A DNA stretch of 64,000 nucleotides. Origin: Porodaedalea pini (taxonomy: Eukaryota; Basidiomycota; Agaricomycetes; Hymenochaetales; Hymenochaetaceae). This document shows positions 49,771 through 62,117 of this stretch, piece by piece. Each line of letters opens with the position of its first letter. The first letter of the stretch is position 1. The position numbers and the translations under genes were made by a program. The notes under the pieces were generated by a model that was given only the letters and a program-made list of their open reading frames with translations, ran no database searches and had not been told where the DNA came from. The stretch covers positions 2,170,001 to 2,234,000 of the forward strand of contig NBAY01000002.1 in the NCBI GenBank assembly GCA_002794775.1. The letters run 5' to 3'.

Positions 49771-52706
49771 CTACGAGGTTGAAAACAAGTCAGATAACGT
49801 GTCGGCGATGAGCGACGATACATACCTAAGGCTGATAGATTCTCCTGTATCTAGGTCGGTCAGAGTCAGATCATCAATGGTATGTACGCCTGGTAGCATT
49901 GCCAAGAAGCGCATGGTGACCGACTGGCATGTAGACGAACCTAGAGGTCTGGAAAGCAAGGCGGATATTTCAGTAAGGTCAACGAGCAGAGAAGGAAGTC
50001 ATTACCCGATTCGAACCCTACTCTCCAGCGCCATGAAAGCAGGAGGCGCAGGCTTCCATGCATCTACAGCAGAAAAAAGCATATTTGAATCCCGTTTCTC
50101 ATCCCTCCGCCGCCGCCTATCTGCAAGCGTCGCCTCTAGCGTCCGCACATAGGGCGACTGGTTGAAAACGAATATCTCCAGCGAGAACTCGTCGAGCGGG
50201 TGAATTAGCCGTCGACGGGTGCGTGAAGCGGCTGGTGCAGATGGGCCTTCGTCTTGGAGGCTCAAAGGTACAAGGCTCACCGACACAACGAAGTCTTTCG
50301 CGCCGTGCCCTAAGTTGCCTGCCGTTCTGAAAGAGGCGGGAAGTGCCCGTTCGTCAACTCCCAATTGGGGTCTCGGCGTCATGGGAGGCGCTGGAGTCAC
50401 AGGCATCCCAGGCAGTGCGAGTCGTTCCCTTCGGGCATCCATACCCATCCCGACGCTGCCCATCTGCCCAAGCGACGGCACCACAGAATTGGGGCGCGGC
50501 GCCAAAGGCTGGTTGCCATAAGATGGGAAAGCGGGTGTTGGAGGGACAGCGGGAAAAGGGTAGCCTGTCGCAGTGGTCGTCCCCGGTGGAGTTTGACTTT
50601 GAGAGGCATTGGGAGGGGAGGTAAAGGGGGGCTTAGATGTCCTGGTGTTGACAAGGGCGTGCCGACCGTCCAGGGCTTCATACCTAGCTTTCCTAGCGGA
50701 GAAGGCAACCGACTCGTTCCTGGGGTGCCCAGCGGACTCGTGGTCAAAGACATTGGGCGATGAGGGGTGAGAAGGAATGGCGAAGTCGTCCCACCAAACG
50801 TATGTCGCTTAGGGCCAGCAACAGTGTTGACTTGTGCGGTCGACAGAGCTGACGCTTGGTCCTGCGCTTGCTGTGCCCGCGGGCTCGCAGCAGGAAACGG
50901 AGAAGGGGGAACGGGAACGGCGTTAGGTCCAGCGTCTGAAGACGTTTCTGGAGGAGGCATTGATTCTCGACGACGAGGGTCAAGATCGAGCCTGCAGTTC
51001 CATCGTGACAGGAATGGTGATGTGAGGTACGAGAACTTGTCCGCTGCACCCATAGAAACGAAGTCTGACCCAGGCACGGTGAATGGCCGCCCGATGATGT
51101 TGAATGACACCATTTTCCTGTACTCATCCTGCTCTCCCGTCTGTGATAGTTCCAGCTCAGGAGAACGAAGGAATGTCACAGAGTACAAGAGGTAGTACTG
51201 CTCGGCAGGCCGGATGAGGAGCGGAAAGACCTTTGCTGGGTCTGCGAAGCCCTCCTCGCCCCAGCCAATCAATCTGATTTTGGCGATTTCGTTCTTCAGA
51301 TATACTTCTACGGCGTCAACAGAGAACGCAGCCTCCGAATCGCTTGGATTTTCAATCTCGATACTGAGAACGACAGTGCTCTCGTCACTCGACGCTTCCT
51401 GCTCGTCGTCTGCGTTTTCAGGGAGGTAAAGCTGAGGGATGATAATCGTGCGCATTCGCACAAAGAATCCGGAGGCAAGACCGAGAGTTTTGCGGAAAGA
51501 TTTACGTAGGACAGGCAGAGAGCGTGATGGGTTGGGTTTGAGATCGGTCAGCGATATCGGGGTAATAGGCGGTAGAGAATACGCCCGACGAGCTGATGCG
51601 CCCAAGCGACTTGTGGGCAGGTATAACTCGTCCGTTCCATCCGAGCCAAACATTTCTTCTGCCGCGTTCGTGAAAAATGATCAAAATACAGTCACGGCGG
51701 ATAACGATCGATACTCACCGGACGAAAGCCCTTCAAGGAGGTTCACCTCTTCCAGAAAGCCGCGCTCGGCTCGCCTAGCAACGTCTGAAGTGCTTTTTTC
51801 AGGCGCATTAGAGTCCTTAGGAGACAATGGATCTAAGAGCGGAGGCAGCGGGCCAGCTGCTCTAACGAGTTCGAGCAAGTTTTGTCTCTGAGGCGTTGGA
51901 GGGAGAGGTTTATCGCGCAGAGTGATAGAAGTAGTCAAACACAACAGAGGGTCATCGAACTCAGCCCTGACGTATACTACACATGTATCAGTCCAATGTA
52001 TTCGAAGTCACAAAGGGGCGTATACGCACCGACCGGAAAAGATATCTTGTATATAGCCAGCCAACATTTCTCGTTACTTGATCGAAGGAAGCGGAACGAG
52101 TCCACGTCTTCCGGGGAGCCCTCCCCCCAGATGAATGATTTAAGCGGGGTTCCCTCCGAATACACATACTTCTTGTCTGTTTCGCTGGTTGATGGCTTCG
52201 GGCTAGGCGTCTGTGGCGGAAAAATCGGAAGAGGAATGCCTAGGTCCTTCGTCTTCGGAGTCATCCCGGAACTGCCAGAGCGCACGGGAGGAGCAGGCAA
52301 TCGGGTGCCATGGGGCTGTTCAAGCGGTGTAGGTGGAATGTAGATGGCCTCGAGTAGGACTTGCAGGTGGTTCAGGAATGACAAGAGTGGGATCGGAGGT
52401 GCGAACGGGTCGGGAGATAGCAAGCCAGCGGACACGTCCTGCTTGAAGCGTATAATGAGGAAGAAGTCCAGCTTCTCGTCTGGAGCAAGAGCGGCGGTCC
52501 GTCAGAAGTCTGAATATGTTTAGTGCGAAGCAAACGGATATAAGCTGCGCACCGAAGAAGGCCTGCTTCCTCTCCCCTACGTCGTGTGCCCGCTTTAGCC
52601 ATTCGTCTATCGACGCGCCGCTTTCTTGGGCAGGAAGCTGCAGAACGCCGTTCGGGACGATGAGGTCTAACGCGCAATTGCTGAAGATTTGCTCTGCATC
52701 TGCCAT
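49771..52706 (-). CDS. TRAPPII subunit Trs65-like protein
   Basis: Trs65 is a fungal subunit of the TRAPPII tethering/Rab-GEF complex at the late Golgi. The rebuilt protein begins MADAEQIFSNCALDLIVPN and continues LLSFLNHLQVLLEAIYIPP, KPLPPTPQRQNLLELVRAA, then beta-rich immunoglobulin-like regions: RMRTIIIPQLYLPENADD, VVLSIEIENPSDSEAAFSV, VFPLLIRPAEQYYLLYSVTF and VSFNIIGRPFTVPG. A Ser/Pro/Gly-rich linker follows, then FVVSVSLVPLSLQDEGP, LDEFSLEIFVFNQSPYVRTL and a C-terminal strand region GVHTIDDLTLTDLDTGESI that is typical of Trs65. Stop is at 49771. The assignment rests on the IgD-like pattern and C-terminal block; a TRAPPC13-type relative is the alternative. The start is only 111 bases from the divergent ELP6-like start. 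Confidence 0.7.
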
Positions 52707-52817
52707 TCGACGCTAGCTCGAGGTCATCGTGCACGACGCGGTGCGTTCCTGACTCCAGTGCCAACGACGCGTCCGCTGTTTGGCATACACAAACACATTT
52801 CTTCACCTCTGCACGCC
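52707..52817. promoter_or_regulatory. 111-base divergent promoter between TRS65-like and ELP6-like genes
   Basis: The shortest divergent gap in the window; both 5' untranslated regions and core promoters must fit here or overlap the neighbouring coding sequence. No TATA box was seen. Confidence 0.5.
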
Positions 52818-53739
52818 ATGTTCGACCCATCGACCTTGCCCCGGCGAGCGGGTCAGCTCCTCGTCGTCACAGACAGGCTTGCAGCACCCGCCGAATTCAT
52901 AATTTTGAGCATTCTAGCGTCTCATTTGAGGCAAGCACCTCGCCGAAAATGCATATTAGTGTCCTTCTCGCAGGCCTTCTCCCATTGGAGCTCTGTCGCT
53001 GCTCGGCTGGTTGGTCTTTCTCTTACAAACACTTGCTGCCCAGCGCTCATTGTCTTTACTGCTCCAGAGTCCGCCGACGAATCTGTCGACCTGCGCTTCG
53101 AAAGGCTCCCTTGCCTTCGTCGATGCTCTTTCTGGAGAACCCACGTCCTGTCCTAATTCGCTCCGGTGTCTGTATGATAAAATCTATGAACTACTAGAAG
53201 GACATGAAGCGATCAAAGCGGTCGGTGACCATCCAAATATGATCATTCTCGACGGTCTTTCCATGGTTGAGTGGTCGGGAACGCCGATCCTGGAGGTCAA
53301 ACGCTTCGTAAGGGCGCTGCGCTCCCTTTGCATCAAAGTGAATAATAACAAGAAATAATCCCTGTGAGCATGCAGGCCCTAACTTTCCTCGCAGTGTAAT
53401 GCCACATTGGTCGTCCGACATCACCGCGTGACGTCCGACAACTTGGACGACCTCTCGCGCGCACTTCTCTCGCAATGCGCCTTGCATCTCGAAGTGCTTC
53501 CGCTCGCCAGCGGAAGGAGTGGTGCAATCAGCGGCGAAGTATGTTTATCGTGACTCTAGATCTCCATGTCATATGCCTCGAAGTTCATTACCGCTTGGTA
53601 GATTGCGCTTCATGCCGGTCCACTTCTCAATGACTCAAAAACTGTCAGTGCAATCCATAGGAGCGCGGCGATTCAATACCGACTCCGAGATTCTGGACCC
53701 GTATATTTTGGAAGGGGAACAAGTGCAGGTGTATTATAG
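52818..53739 (+). CDS. Elongator complex subunit ELP6-like
   Basis: Elp6 is a RecA-fold subunit of the Elp4-5-6 hexamer that works in tRNA wobble-uridine modification. Exon 1: MFDPSTLPRRAGQLLVVTDR, LAAPAEFIILSILASHL, CILVSFSQAFSHWSSVAARL. An intron (GTTGGT to CTCCAG) restores the frame to SPPTNLSTCASKGSLAFVD, then LYDKIYELLEGHEAIKAVGD, MIILDGLSMVEWSGTPILEV and VRALRSLCIK. After the next intron the product reads CNATLVVRHHRVTSDNLDDL, ALHLEVLPLASGRSGAISGE, and finally IALHAGPLLNDSKTVS to FGRGTSAGVL. The Walker A loop is absent, as expected for Elp6. Strand and fold order fit the family. The open frames in this region look broken until the three introns are removed. Confidence 0.78.
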
Positions 53740-53966
53740 TATATATTTGTGTTCGAATAACAAATATAAAACTTCAGTATTACTCGTAAAACACGAGAGT
53801 GAAGCATAACCTTTAAAAATAAGCACCGTTCAGGTGAGGTTGCTCATCACAACATATCCCGAAGAAAATATAAGTATAACGGAGAGTTAGGGGATCTGAG
53901 CTAACGGTGCCTCAGACTCAGAAGATGGGCTTCACGGCTTCACCGACGGTTGATCGAGTACTCTTC

Positions 53967-54530
53967 TCAAAAGCGCGTTCCTGGATCCCAACGTGTGGCA
54001 GACGCGTCGTTCAGATGAATTTGCACAACGAATAAAGTTGGCAGATCGTACCGTTCCCTGAGCTGTGCCAGAACGAGCTGCGGATTGTCAAGTTCACAGA
54101 GTGATTCACCAGCACCACTACGGAAGCTAAGCAACGAGTCGTGCTCGAGTCATGATCATTGCCGAGGCTCACCTCTCTCCGGCAGTGCCGCTGAGCGTCT
54201 CTATGATGTACATCTTGTCGTTCCGCTTCGGCTCCCCATCCCGCGCGGAGGGGCAGCGGTAGCACCGGGAGCGGCTGTCACTTTCACGCCGGCGATGGCA
54301 CAGTTGTGATGGAGACTCTGGACTATCGGAGTCGAGTCTGGATCTTCATAGTCGACTATGATGACGCTCTCGGCGTCTGAGGACGGGAGGAGGGCGGAGG
54401 GCGGGTCGTCCGCAAAGTGGTATTCGATGATAGGATGCGTGAAGTTGGCGGCGGCTTGAGAAGACGAGTTTGCAATCGGCTGCGTCAAGAGATAGAATGG
54501 CGGTTCGTGCTCGGCGGTCGAAAGGGACAT
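53967..54530 (-). CDS. Small uncharacterised protein with an apparent frameshift
   Basis: No family recognised. Exon 1 starts MSLSTAEHEPPFYLLTQPIA and runs through THPIIEYHFADDPPSALLP, VIIVDYEDPDSTPIVQSL and GVKVTAAPGATAAPPR. About position 54240 the protein-like reading moves one base: the original frame stops after 15-20 residues, while the other frame gives RDGEPKRNDKMYIIETLSGT, which looks like the true continuation. A standard intron then leads to GESLCELDNPQLVLAQLRER and FVVQIHLNDASATRW, ending DPGTRF. No AG acceptor is placed to explain the shift by splicing. It is either a real mutation or a sequence error in a GC-rich stretch. Confidence 0.5.
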
Positions 54531-55130
54531 GTCTGTAGTCCTAACCGGATCGAGCAAAGAAAAGTTGGCTGGCTACAGTGTCGCTATTAATATTACGCGC
54601 AAAGTAGGCTTATTTGGTCTTGTTGTTCATCACTTCTGACGCGAGCCGTCACGATCTGCCTTTTTGACACCGTCGATCACAGGAACAACCTACGCGGAAC
54701 ATCATCAAGAGCTCGGCGTCCACTCATATCCATAATCCAATCCTCAAGTCAACGACTAGCAGCTTGAAGTGCGCCATGAACTCCGTGATCCCGTCTCCGC
54801 TCACAGAAGGCGTCGCCGATCGTTGCCCTTGCCTACGGCCGCACGCCCTCGCATTAATATTATTGCTCGGTTACCATCGAATGCGTTCATAACTTAAAAG
54901 GCGCCCAGTCTCACCCTCTTCGGGCTCCCAGCGCCCCACCAGCGACAGTTCTTTCCCTCATCTCCACTCATTCTTTACTTTCACTCTCTTTCTGAGATAC
55001 AGTCTCCCTTTGCTGGCTATCTAGGCCCTTCGACTGGCCGGTCCTGTCTTTTCTCTGCACAAACGAGTCTCCGCAAAGTCTCCTCTCTTAAACACCTCTC
55101 GAGTTTTCCTGCTGTTCTGCTCTTTTCACT
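54531..55130. other. Divergent gap upstream of the CAP-domain gene
   Basis: A long CT-rich tract (about 54910-55125, with CTCACCCTCTTCGGG and TTTACTTTCACTCTC) precedes the CAP start, typical of highly expressed fungal promoters. An AT-rich TTAATATTATT lies at 54855-54865. No gene was seen. Confidence 0.5.
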
Positions 55131-56486
55131 ATGCTTCGTACGTCCTACGTGATTGTTCTCGCTCTCGCCGTCACGCCAATACCAAGCATACTTGCTGTTC
55201 CGGCCCCGTGTGCCGCGTCGAGCTGGGGTTGGCCCGGATTTGTGATGGGTAACAACCCTTGGGGTGCTGTCCTGTCCCCGTCGGAGTCCTCAGCGCTTAG
55301 TAGTGTGCTATCAAACGCTTGCGCATCATACAACGTGCCGTGAGTTTTTATTTTATTTTATGTTTCATTTTAGTGCGTTTGATCTTATGAAATAACTGCC
55401 GTCTAGCTCGTCTACGTCTTCTATCTCTACGGTGCCCGCGACGTCGCTCAGTGCCGTGTACGTTGCCGGCTCGACGACGACGGAGGTGTTTAGTTCGACA
55501 ACCTCAATTTCCACCCCTGCAACCACTTCGACTATAGCTCAGACGTCTATGACTTCTAGCTCGCCTATAACTACTTTGAGTACTACAAGTTCATCTACGT
55601 CCTCTAGTCCTATAGTTATTACGTCGTCGTCGACGGAGACGAGCAGCACATCGAGTTCCACCCCTGTGACGACGTCCACTTCGACGCGACCTACGACAAC
55701 GTCAAGTAGTCCCGCATCGAGCTCTTCATCGAGCACCTCTGCGGCTCCCTCGCCGTCTTCCTCGAACTCCTTCTCTAGCTCCGGCTCGAACGGAAGCGGC
55801 GCGTCCGATGCGGACGTTAGCACGTATCTTTCCACACACAACACTGTTCGAGCCCAGCACGGCGCGTCTGCCTTGGTTTGGAATAACACTCTTGCAGCTG
55901 CTGCTCAGAAGTGGTCGAATGGTTGCGTCTTCAAGCACTCTGGTGGCACCCTTGGCCCCTTTGGAGGTATGAGCTGGTTTCCACGCTCTAATGAGTGTAT
56001 CTGATGCTATATTTACAGAGAACCTGGCGGCCGGAACGGGCAGCTCTTACGATATCACGAGTGCAGTAACCTCATGGACCAACGAGGCTTGTGAGCTTTT
56101 TCCATTCTTCGACGCATCATCTCTTTCTCACATGATTCTTCCTCCACGATGTTCGCAGCGCAATACAATGCCGGCAGTCCTGTCGCATCTCACTTCACGC
56201 AAGTAGTCTGGAAGGCGAGTACCCAGTTGGGTTGTGCCGTAACATCTTGTGCCAGCGGCACCATATTTCCTGCCAGCGACGGTGTAAGTGACCCTCTTAA
56301 TTTTGTTTCTGCACTCGTTCTGACTTGCCGGTTTAGAATGCAAACTACTATGTCTGTGAATACTATCCCCAGGGTAACGTCATAGGCGCTTTCGGGTGAG
56401 TATTTTAATTGATACGGTGCTGATTTTCCGAATTATCTTATGATCTATTCTCTACCCTTTTTCACAGAACGGATGTTCAAGCCTGA
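55131..56486 (+). CDS. Secreted CAP/PR-1 (SCP) domain protein with Ser/Thr-rich linker
   Basis: An N-terminal signal peptide (MLRTSYVIVLALAVTPIPSI then LAVPAP) directs secretion. A short Trp/Gly/Pro-rich part follows, then a very long Ser/Thr-rich, probably O-glycosylated linker of over 110 residues (TTSTIAQTSMTSSSPITT and so on). The C-terminal CAP domain has DVSTYLSTHNTVRAQHGASAL, WNNTLAAAAQKWSNGCVFKHS, ENLAAGTGSSYDITSAV, the CAP-2-like ASHFTQVVWKASTQLGC and the CAP-1-like YYVCEYYPQGNVIGAFG. It ends TDVQA after the last intron. Fungal CAP proteins bind and export sterols or act at the wall; the role here is not known. Five introns. Confidence 0.88.
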
Positions 56487-57110
56487 TGTTGCGGATATAG
56501 TCGTTATACCAACAAGTAGCATGGACTACTTGACTTTCCTGTCTGTAACTAATACTGTTCGTAACTCGAGAGTGTATGAGGGTGTATGCGTGTATCATTC
56601 ATTTGAAGTTATGCAGATATACATTCTGAAGTGTTCGAGCAACTGGATAATTTGTGGCGCCTTCTCCGTAGGACCTTAGATTTTTTTACACACAAAGCAC
56701 TGCGCTGAGATCAAGGGTGAAGCTCATCTTGCCTTATTGCGGTTACCCGGGTAGCCTACGCGAACGTAAATTATGATGCCAATACACCCGCACCGCTAGT
56801 TTGATCGATGCCTTGACATCCGAGCCTCCGTCAAGCACAAGGTTGCATAGGTTCTCCGATTCAAAGCGGTTCATAGTCTGGCTCCCCCCTGATTGCCAGC
56901 GCATAATTGCGCGCGCTCACTCTGATCATATGTTGTCCAGAGAAAAATAGCCAGGGCAACACGGCAAAGAACCGCCTTGCTCCGCGATCCATATAAAGAA
57001 TTTTGGAGCTCGAGCAGGCTTTATAGTCCTTATTTTCTTCAACCGGTCCTCCCAAACGCACCGACTGGTGTTTCGAGCTCGGAACGCGTCTTCTGGAGAA
57101 ATTTTGGGAT
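56487..57110. other. Intergenic region between CAP and glutaminase-like genes
   Basis: 3' flank of the CAP gene and promoter of the following gene. Nothing recognisable beyond a pyrimidine-rich stretch near 57030. Confidence 0.4.
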
Positions 57111-60100
57111 ATGTTTGCGAACATCCGCGCGTGGGCGGGTCTCCTGCTCGCGCTGCTGTATACAAATGTCGCGCACGCCGCCGTAAATTGGACCGCCACA
57201 CCCTTCAACCCGCCTTCGGTGCCCCTAGCCGTGCGGACACCATACCTGTCAGCATGGCTTTCGCAGGGTTCTGGCAACGCGCTGAATGATGTGTGGCCCT
57301 CTTTCTGGACCGGCTCGGTGAGTCCCATGCTCTGGAATGCTGAGCGCTACTTCTGACAACGAGTGACAATTAAAATTTCAGATCCTTGGTTGGGCAGGAT
57401 ACGTGCGTGTCGATGGCACAGTATATACTTTCCTTGGGACACCAGGGGTGGATGGCGAGAGCCCCGCAAAGGCCGTGCAGAAGAGCCTTAAGGTCTGACG
57501 TTGTGTAGTTGATGCTTCCGGCCGCTGACTAGCTCGATACCTCGCCAGTTCACTTCCACGCAAAGCATATTCGTGTTGACAGCCGGCTCAGTCGATTTAA
57601 CAGCCACTTTCCTTAGCCCGGTCGAGGTGCGCATTTAACTAGAGTTCGCCTACGCAAGGGACAATGATTGACTGGTGTCGCAGCCGACCGACCTACTCAG
57701 ACAATCCTTGCCATTCTCTTATCTTTCCCTTTCGGCCGCGTCCAACGACGGCAGCTCCCACTCGGTGCAGGTCTACACAGACATTTCTGCCGAGTGGATC
57801 ACGGGCGACAACAGCCTCACAGCCAACTGGTCGACGACCGTTGGCGATATCATCACTCACCAAGTGCAACTGGAGGATCAGACCGATTTTTCCGAGATCA
57901 GCGACCGAATTCAACGTGAGTCTGCTTTGCGCCTCTTTTCGGTCTTCATACCTGACAAGGCTAACCGTCTTTTCAGAGGGGTCCGCCTTCTACTCTGTAA
58001 ACAAGGTTAGCAACCCAGGGACGATATGAACGAGCGAAAATGCTAAAAGGTGGATTTCAGAGCTCCAGTACCACGTATCAGACTGGCGAAGACCAGGTTG
58101 TTCGAAAACAATTCATTGATAATGGCGTCCTGAGCAACACGCAAGACACGAACTTCCGTGCCGTCTCAGACGATTGGCCGGTCTTTGGTTTCGCAGAAGA
58201 CCTCGGCAATGTGACAGACGCGTCGTCCCCTGCTGTGTTCTCTATAGGACATATCCGTGATCCGGCTGTCGAATACATCATAGCGAACAACCAAACCCAA
58301 CAGAGGAGCACATACTTCCTGAGCCAGCACGCGACGCCCTCAGATGCTGTTCGTCCCTCATCCTTACTTGCAGCTTGTGACGGGATGCAGTCACTCATTG
58401 CATTTTATTGCAGATCTCATTCTTCCATGGTGACTACTCGAACGCAGTCCAGTCCGCAAATGCACTCGACTCTAAAGTGTCTAGCGATGCCTCGGCGATT
58501 TCCTCGGATTATGCGAACATCGTCGCTCTTTCGATCCGGCAGGCCTTCGCTGGGACTGAGATCACATTAAGCAAGAACTCGGACGGGTCGTTCAACACTA
58601 GCGATGTTCTGATGTTTATGAAAGGTACGAAGCATACTTAATCACTTATGGCTGTGTCTGATTCTTGCATATATAGAAATTTCCAGTGATGGAGTGAGCC
58701 GAAAGCTGGTATAAACCGTAAATCTTGTACTGACGTTCGAATGCGCATAGAACGTGAACACAGTCGATGTCATCTTCCCTTCCTGGCCCATTTTCCTGTA
58801 TACCAACCCCCAGCTCGGTCGCTACCTTCTCGAGGGTCTGTTCCAATACCAAGCAACTGGACAGTACCCTAACAAATATAGCGTCCATGATCTCGGTATG
58901 GTACTCAGTGGCTCTATTAACGGAGTGATGACTGACTGGTGACCCCTTGTAGGCGCCAGCTACCCGAAGGCACTTGGGCACAATGATGGCAAGAAACCAT
59001 GGTTACGTTCTTGAATACCTACTGATGCGTATGAATAACTTCAGGAAATGATGAACCGATGCCCGTGGAAGGTACGCACCTATTGCTTGGCGCTTCACGG
59101 TCGTACTCACCCAAGCAATTCAACAGAGAGTGGGAACATGCTCATTATGTCTCTGAGCTACACGCAGACGACAAATGATACTTCTATGGTCAGCACTTAT
59201 GTGAGCTTCTCTATTTCTCCTTTCGTCTTTCCCTACTGAGAATATACATTCTCCCAGTTCGACCTGCTCGACCAGTGGACCCAGTTCCTCGTCACCGACT
59301 CCCTGATTCCCGCAAACCAAATCAGCACGGACGACTTTGCAGGCAGCCTTGCGAACCAGACGAACCTCGCCATCAAGGGCATCATCGGCATTAAGGCGAT
59401 GTCCGTTATTTCCGGCTTACTGGGCGATACTGCGAGAGAGTCGAACTACAGCGTGAGTCTCGGCTCAAAATAGCGCAGTTTTCTTTCCCCCAAGGAAATA
59501 TGAGGGCTGATTGATTGTTGTTTGTGCGGTATAGTCTATCGCTTCCAGTTACGTTACTCAGTGGCAGGGCTTTGCGACTGCGTCGAGTGGCGATCATCTG
59601 ACGTTGTCGGTGAGTACCCACTTCTTTAACCAATTGCCAGTACTCACGAAGAACTACATAGTACGGCAATGACTCGAGGTTTGTAGGTTCATGTAGCCAA
59701 TTAGGGATATTATTGACGAGTATAACCAGTTGGGGCCTTTCATACAACCTGTACGCCGATAAGCTCCTGCAGACGAACGTCTTCCCTCAATCCGTCTACG
59801 ACATGCGTAAGTGACTCTAACTATCTACTTATCGCCTATTGACTCAAGATCACAGAGACGGCCTGGTACAAGACGGTCGATAACGCGTTTGGGGTCCCTC
59901 TGGACACTCGGTGTGTAAAACTTCCAGAATTTGACCGTGCTTCGACTGAGTCCGTTTACCATCGATAGGCACACATATACCAAGAGCGGTAAGTTTTCTG
60001 CTAGTGTCTTCTACCATATGGAATCGGAATCGTCATTTCTGATGCTCCGCCTTAGACTGGGAGATCTGGACAGCGGGTCTAGTCTCGGACACGTCCACGC

Positions 60101-60760
60101 GTGACGAGTTCGTAGAAGCTGTGGCAAAGTATGCCTCAGACGGCCAGACGAGCCAACCGCTCGGCGACTGGTACGAGACGACGAACGGCGGGCCCGAGAG
60201 CTTCAGGGCACGCCCCGTTGTCGGCGGACATCTTGCCTTGGTGAGGCTCCAACGACTTCTATTCATTTCCGTGTGCATCGACTGACTCGCACGACTTCCC
60301 TCGCAGCTCGTTCTGTAAGTGCATAATCAGCACGGACTTTTATAAGAGGAAAGAGAAACTTATGAACTCCTGGAACGGGACACTTTCAACGGATGTATAA
60401 ATTACACTTTCTTTTTGACCGGTAACAAATGTCTATGTCGATGTGGATTTTTTAAACAGAGGGGAACCAAAACTTGTTTCCTCTGGCTCTAATTCCTCCG
60501 ACTCTAACTCCGCCTCGAGCAAGTCATCCAGCGCGGAACGACTAAGAAGTACTCCTTCATTAAGCCGTAAGTGGATTCTGTCAAGAACACAATGTCAGGA
60601 TAAAATAAAGCTTACACATGTAACGAATCGATAATCATATCGTCTTCACTTCGCAGGGATTCTCGTGGTTGCTCTTCTTTCCCTTCACCTTCTAGGTTAC
60701 GTGGGTGGCCACCGGGGATTCGGGGCGAAGTCGAGAAGTAGAGGCAGATGCGTGGGTTAG
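57111..60760 (+). CDS. Secreted glutaminase GtaA-like protein (DUF4965/DUF5127/DUF1793)
   Basis: Signal peptide MFANIRAWAGLLLALLYTNV with cleavage near AHA-AVNW. The chain continues TPFNPPSVPLAVRTPYLSAW and SFWTGSILGWAGYVRVDG, FLGTPGVDGES, TDLLRQSLPFSYLSLSAAS, VQVYTDISAEWITGD and SDDWPVFGFAEDLGNVTD. The catalytic-type half holds SSDYANIVALSIRQAFAG, DVIFPSWPIFLYTNPQLG, PNKYSVHDLGASYPKALGHN, ESGNMLIMSLSYTQTT, LAIKGIIGIKAMSVISG, WGLSYNLYADKLLQTNVFPQ and PLGDWYETTNGGPESFRARP. This order is that of GtaA-like fungal glutaminases, which turn glutamine into glutamate outside the cell. It is unusual in having a C-terminal Ser-rich linker and a hydrophobic end segment (ILVVALLSLHLLGYVGG) with a basic tail, which would anchor it to the membrane. 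About fifteen introns. Confidence 0.85.
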
Positions 60761-62117
60761 GGACCAAGGAGAAGGACACTTAGAAAGAAAACACTCTTTT
60801 CGTACCATCAGCATACCCCCTGTATTTTTTATCAGTATTTAATCGGACATTGAGTAGTTCTCGCGATGGGACAAAGAACTTTAAGAAGCGCCGGCGATCT
60901 ACTAGATGGATGATCCCCGGTTCCGAATGCACCATTCTTGGGTAGTACTAGTTGTCTCGCGAAGGCAAGGGAAAGAAGGAAAGGAAAAAAAGAACGCACG
61001 TGTGCGGATGAAAAGACAGGCACGGGGACGATGGGAGCGCCTCGTATTCATAAAGCGTAAGTTGCCAACGTCTGTGCCCGCAGCGCGCCCGGCGGGAGAA
61101 GCTTGAGGTAAAATACAATACAAAAATACAAAATACAAATACAAAGGCCAGAACATGCGCATCACGATGCGCCAGAGCCTCGATAGTGCGCGATTGGCTT
61201 GCATAAGTGCCGGAAACAATTTTATCGAGCACCGGGTTTGCCTCGTTGTGCCCCGGGCTAGGGTCCGTGAAGAAAAAATTGAGTCAGATTGCATCCGACC
61301 GAGGGCCTTGCGGCGGCGGGAGCGGGGTGAGTTCTCGTCCTCGTGCTCGTCCATACCATCACGAAGAAAAGAAAAGAAATAGAAGCGCGTTGCAGGCCCG
61401 TCCTAAGAGCGACCTGAGAGTCAATCGCAGTCGTTGTGGCTCATCTTCGCGTTGCTTCCGTGCTTTCGAGTCACCCTCTTTTTTGCGGGGTCAGAGACGC
61501 GCAGAGTATGCATCATTTTTTTTTTCTAAAAATTCTACGCAGTGCGTCATACCGTTTCTGCTCCATTCGCCTAGCTGCTAGAGGGAACTGAGCGTACATT
61601 AATATTCGCGTTGGGATGAGACACTTGGAAGAGCCGACGCGAGGCTTGCGGCGGCCTGAACGGGCGGTTAGCATGAGAAAGTTGACTCGGTGAGTGTCCT
61701 CGGGTAAATCGAAGCAATGCGGAAGAAGCAGAGATGTGCATGTACCGGTTGAGATTGTAATGCGAGGCCTAGTAGAAATGAAAATGAAAAGATAAGAAGG
61801 GAGTCGAAAAGGCAAAGAAAGATCCGCAGGAGTCAAGCGTGACCGTTCTCGATCAGAAGCGGGCTTAGTGATCGGAGTCGCCGCTGTCATGCCTAATATG
61901 GCATTGACCGCCACTTCTAGAAAACACAGCCTAAACCTGAAACAAGCACCTACAACTCTATCGCACCCACAATGCCACGGCGAACTCAAGTCTTCTTATT
62001 CTTACGACATTCACTCTACGCAATATAGAACACAGAAGCCCCTCCCCGTAGCTATGAAATACCCAGAGTCAATCTCAAGTCCTGCCCCTCACCACAACCT
62101 CCTCTCCTCGCATCCTC
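60761..62117. other. 1.36-kb intergenic region
   Basis: Lies between the glutaminase-like gene and the zinc-finger gene. Holds an imperfect AAAATACAA microsatellite (about 61110-61146). Long frames on both strands (for example minus 61513-61989) have no recognisable domain or codon pattern, so no gene is called. Probably the long promoter of the regulator that follows. Confidence 0.4.

Noticed and set aside
49985..50030. Sequence resembling a tRNA T-loop (GGTTCGAATC on the complement)
   Set aside because: Lies within a TRS65-like coding exon and has no acceptor or anticodon stem around it.
61513..61989. Minus-strand frame of 158 residues in the 1.36-kb intergenic gap
   Set aside because: No recognisable motif, no exon partners, composition unlike neighbouring genes.
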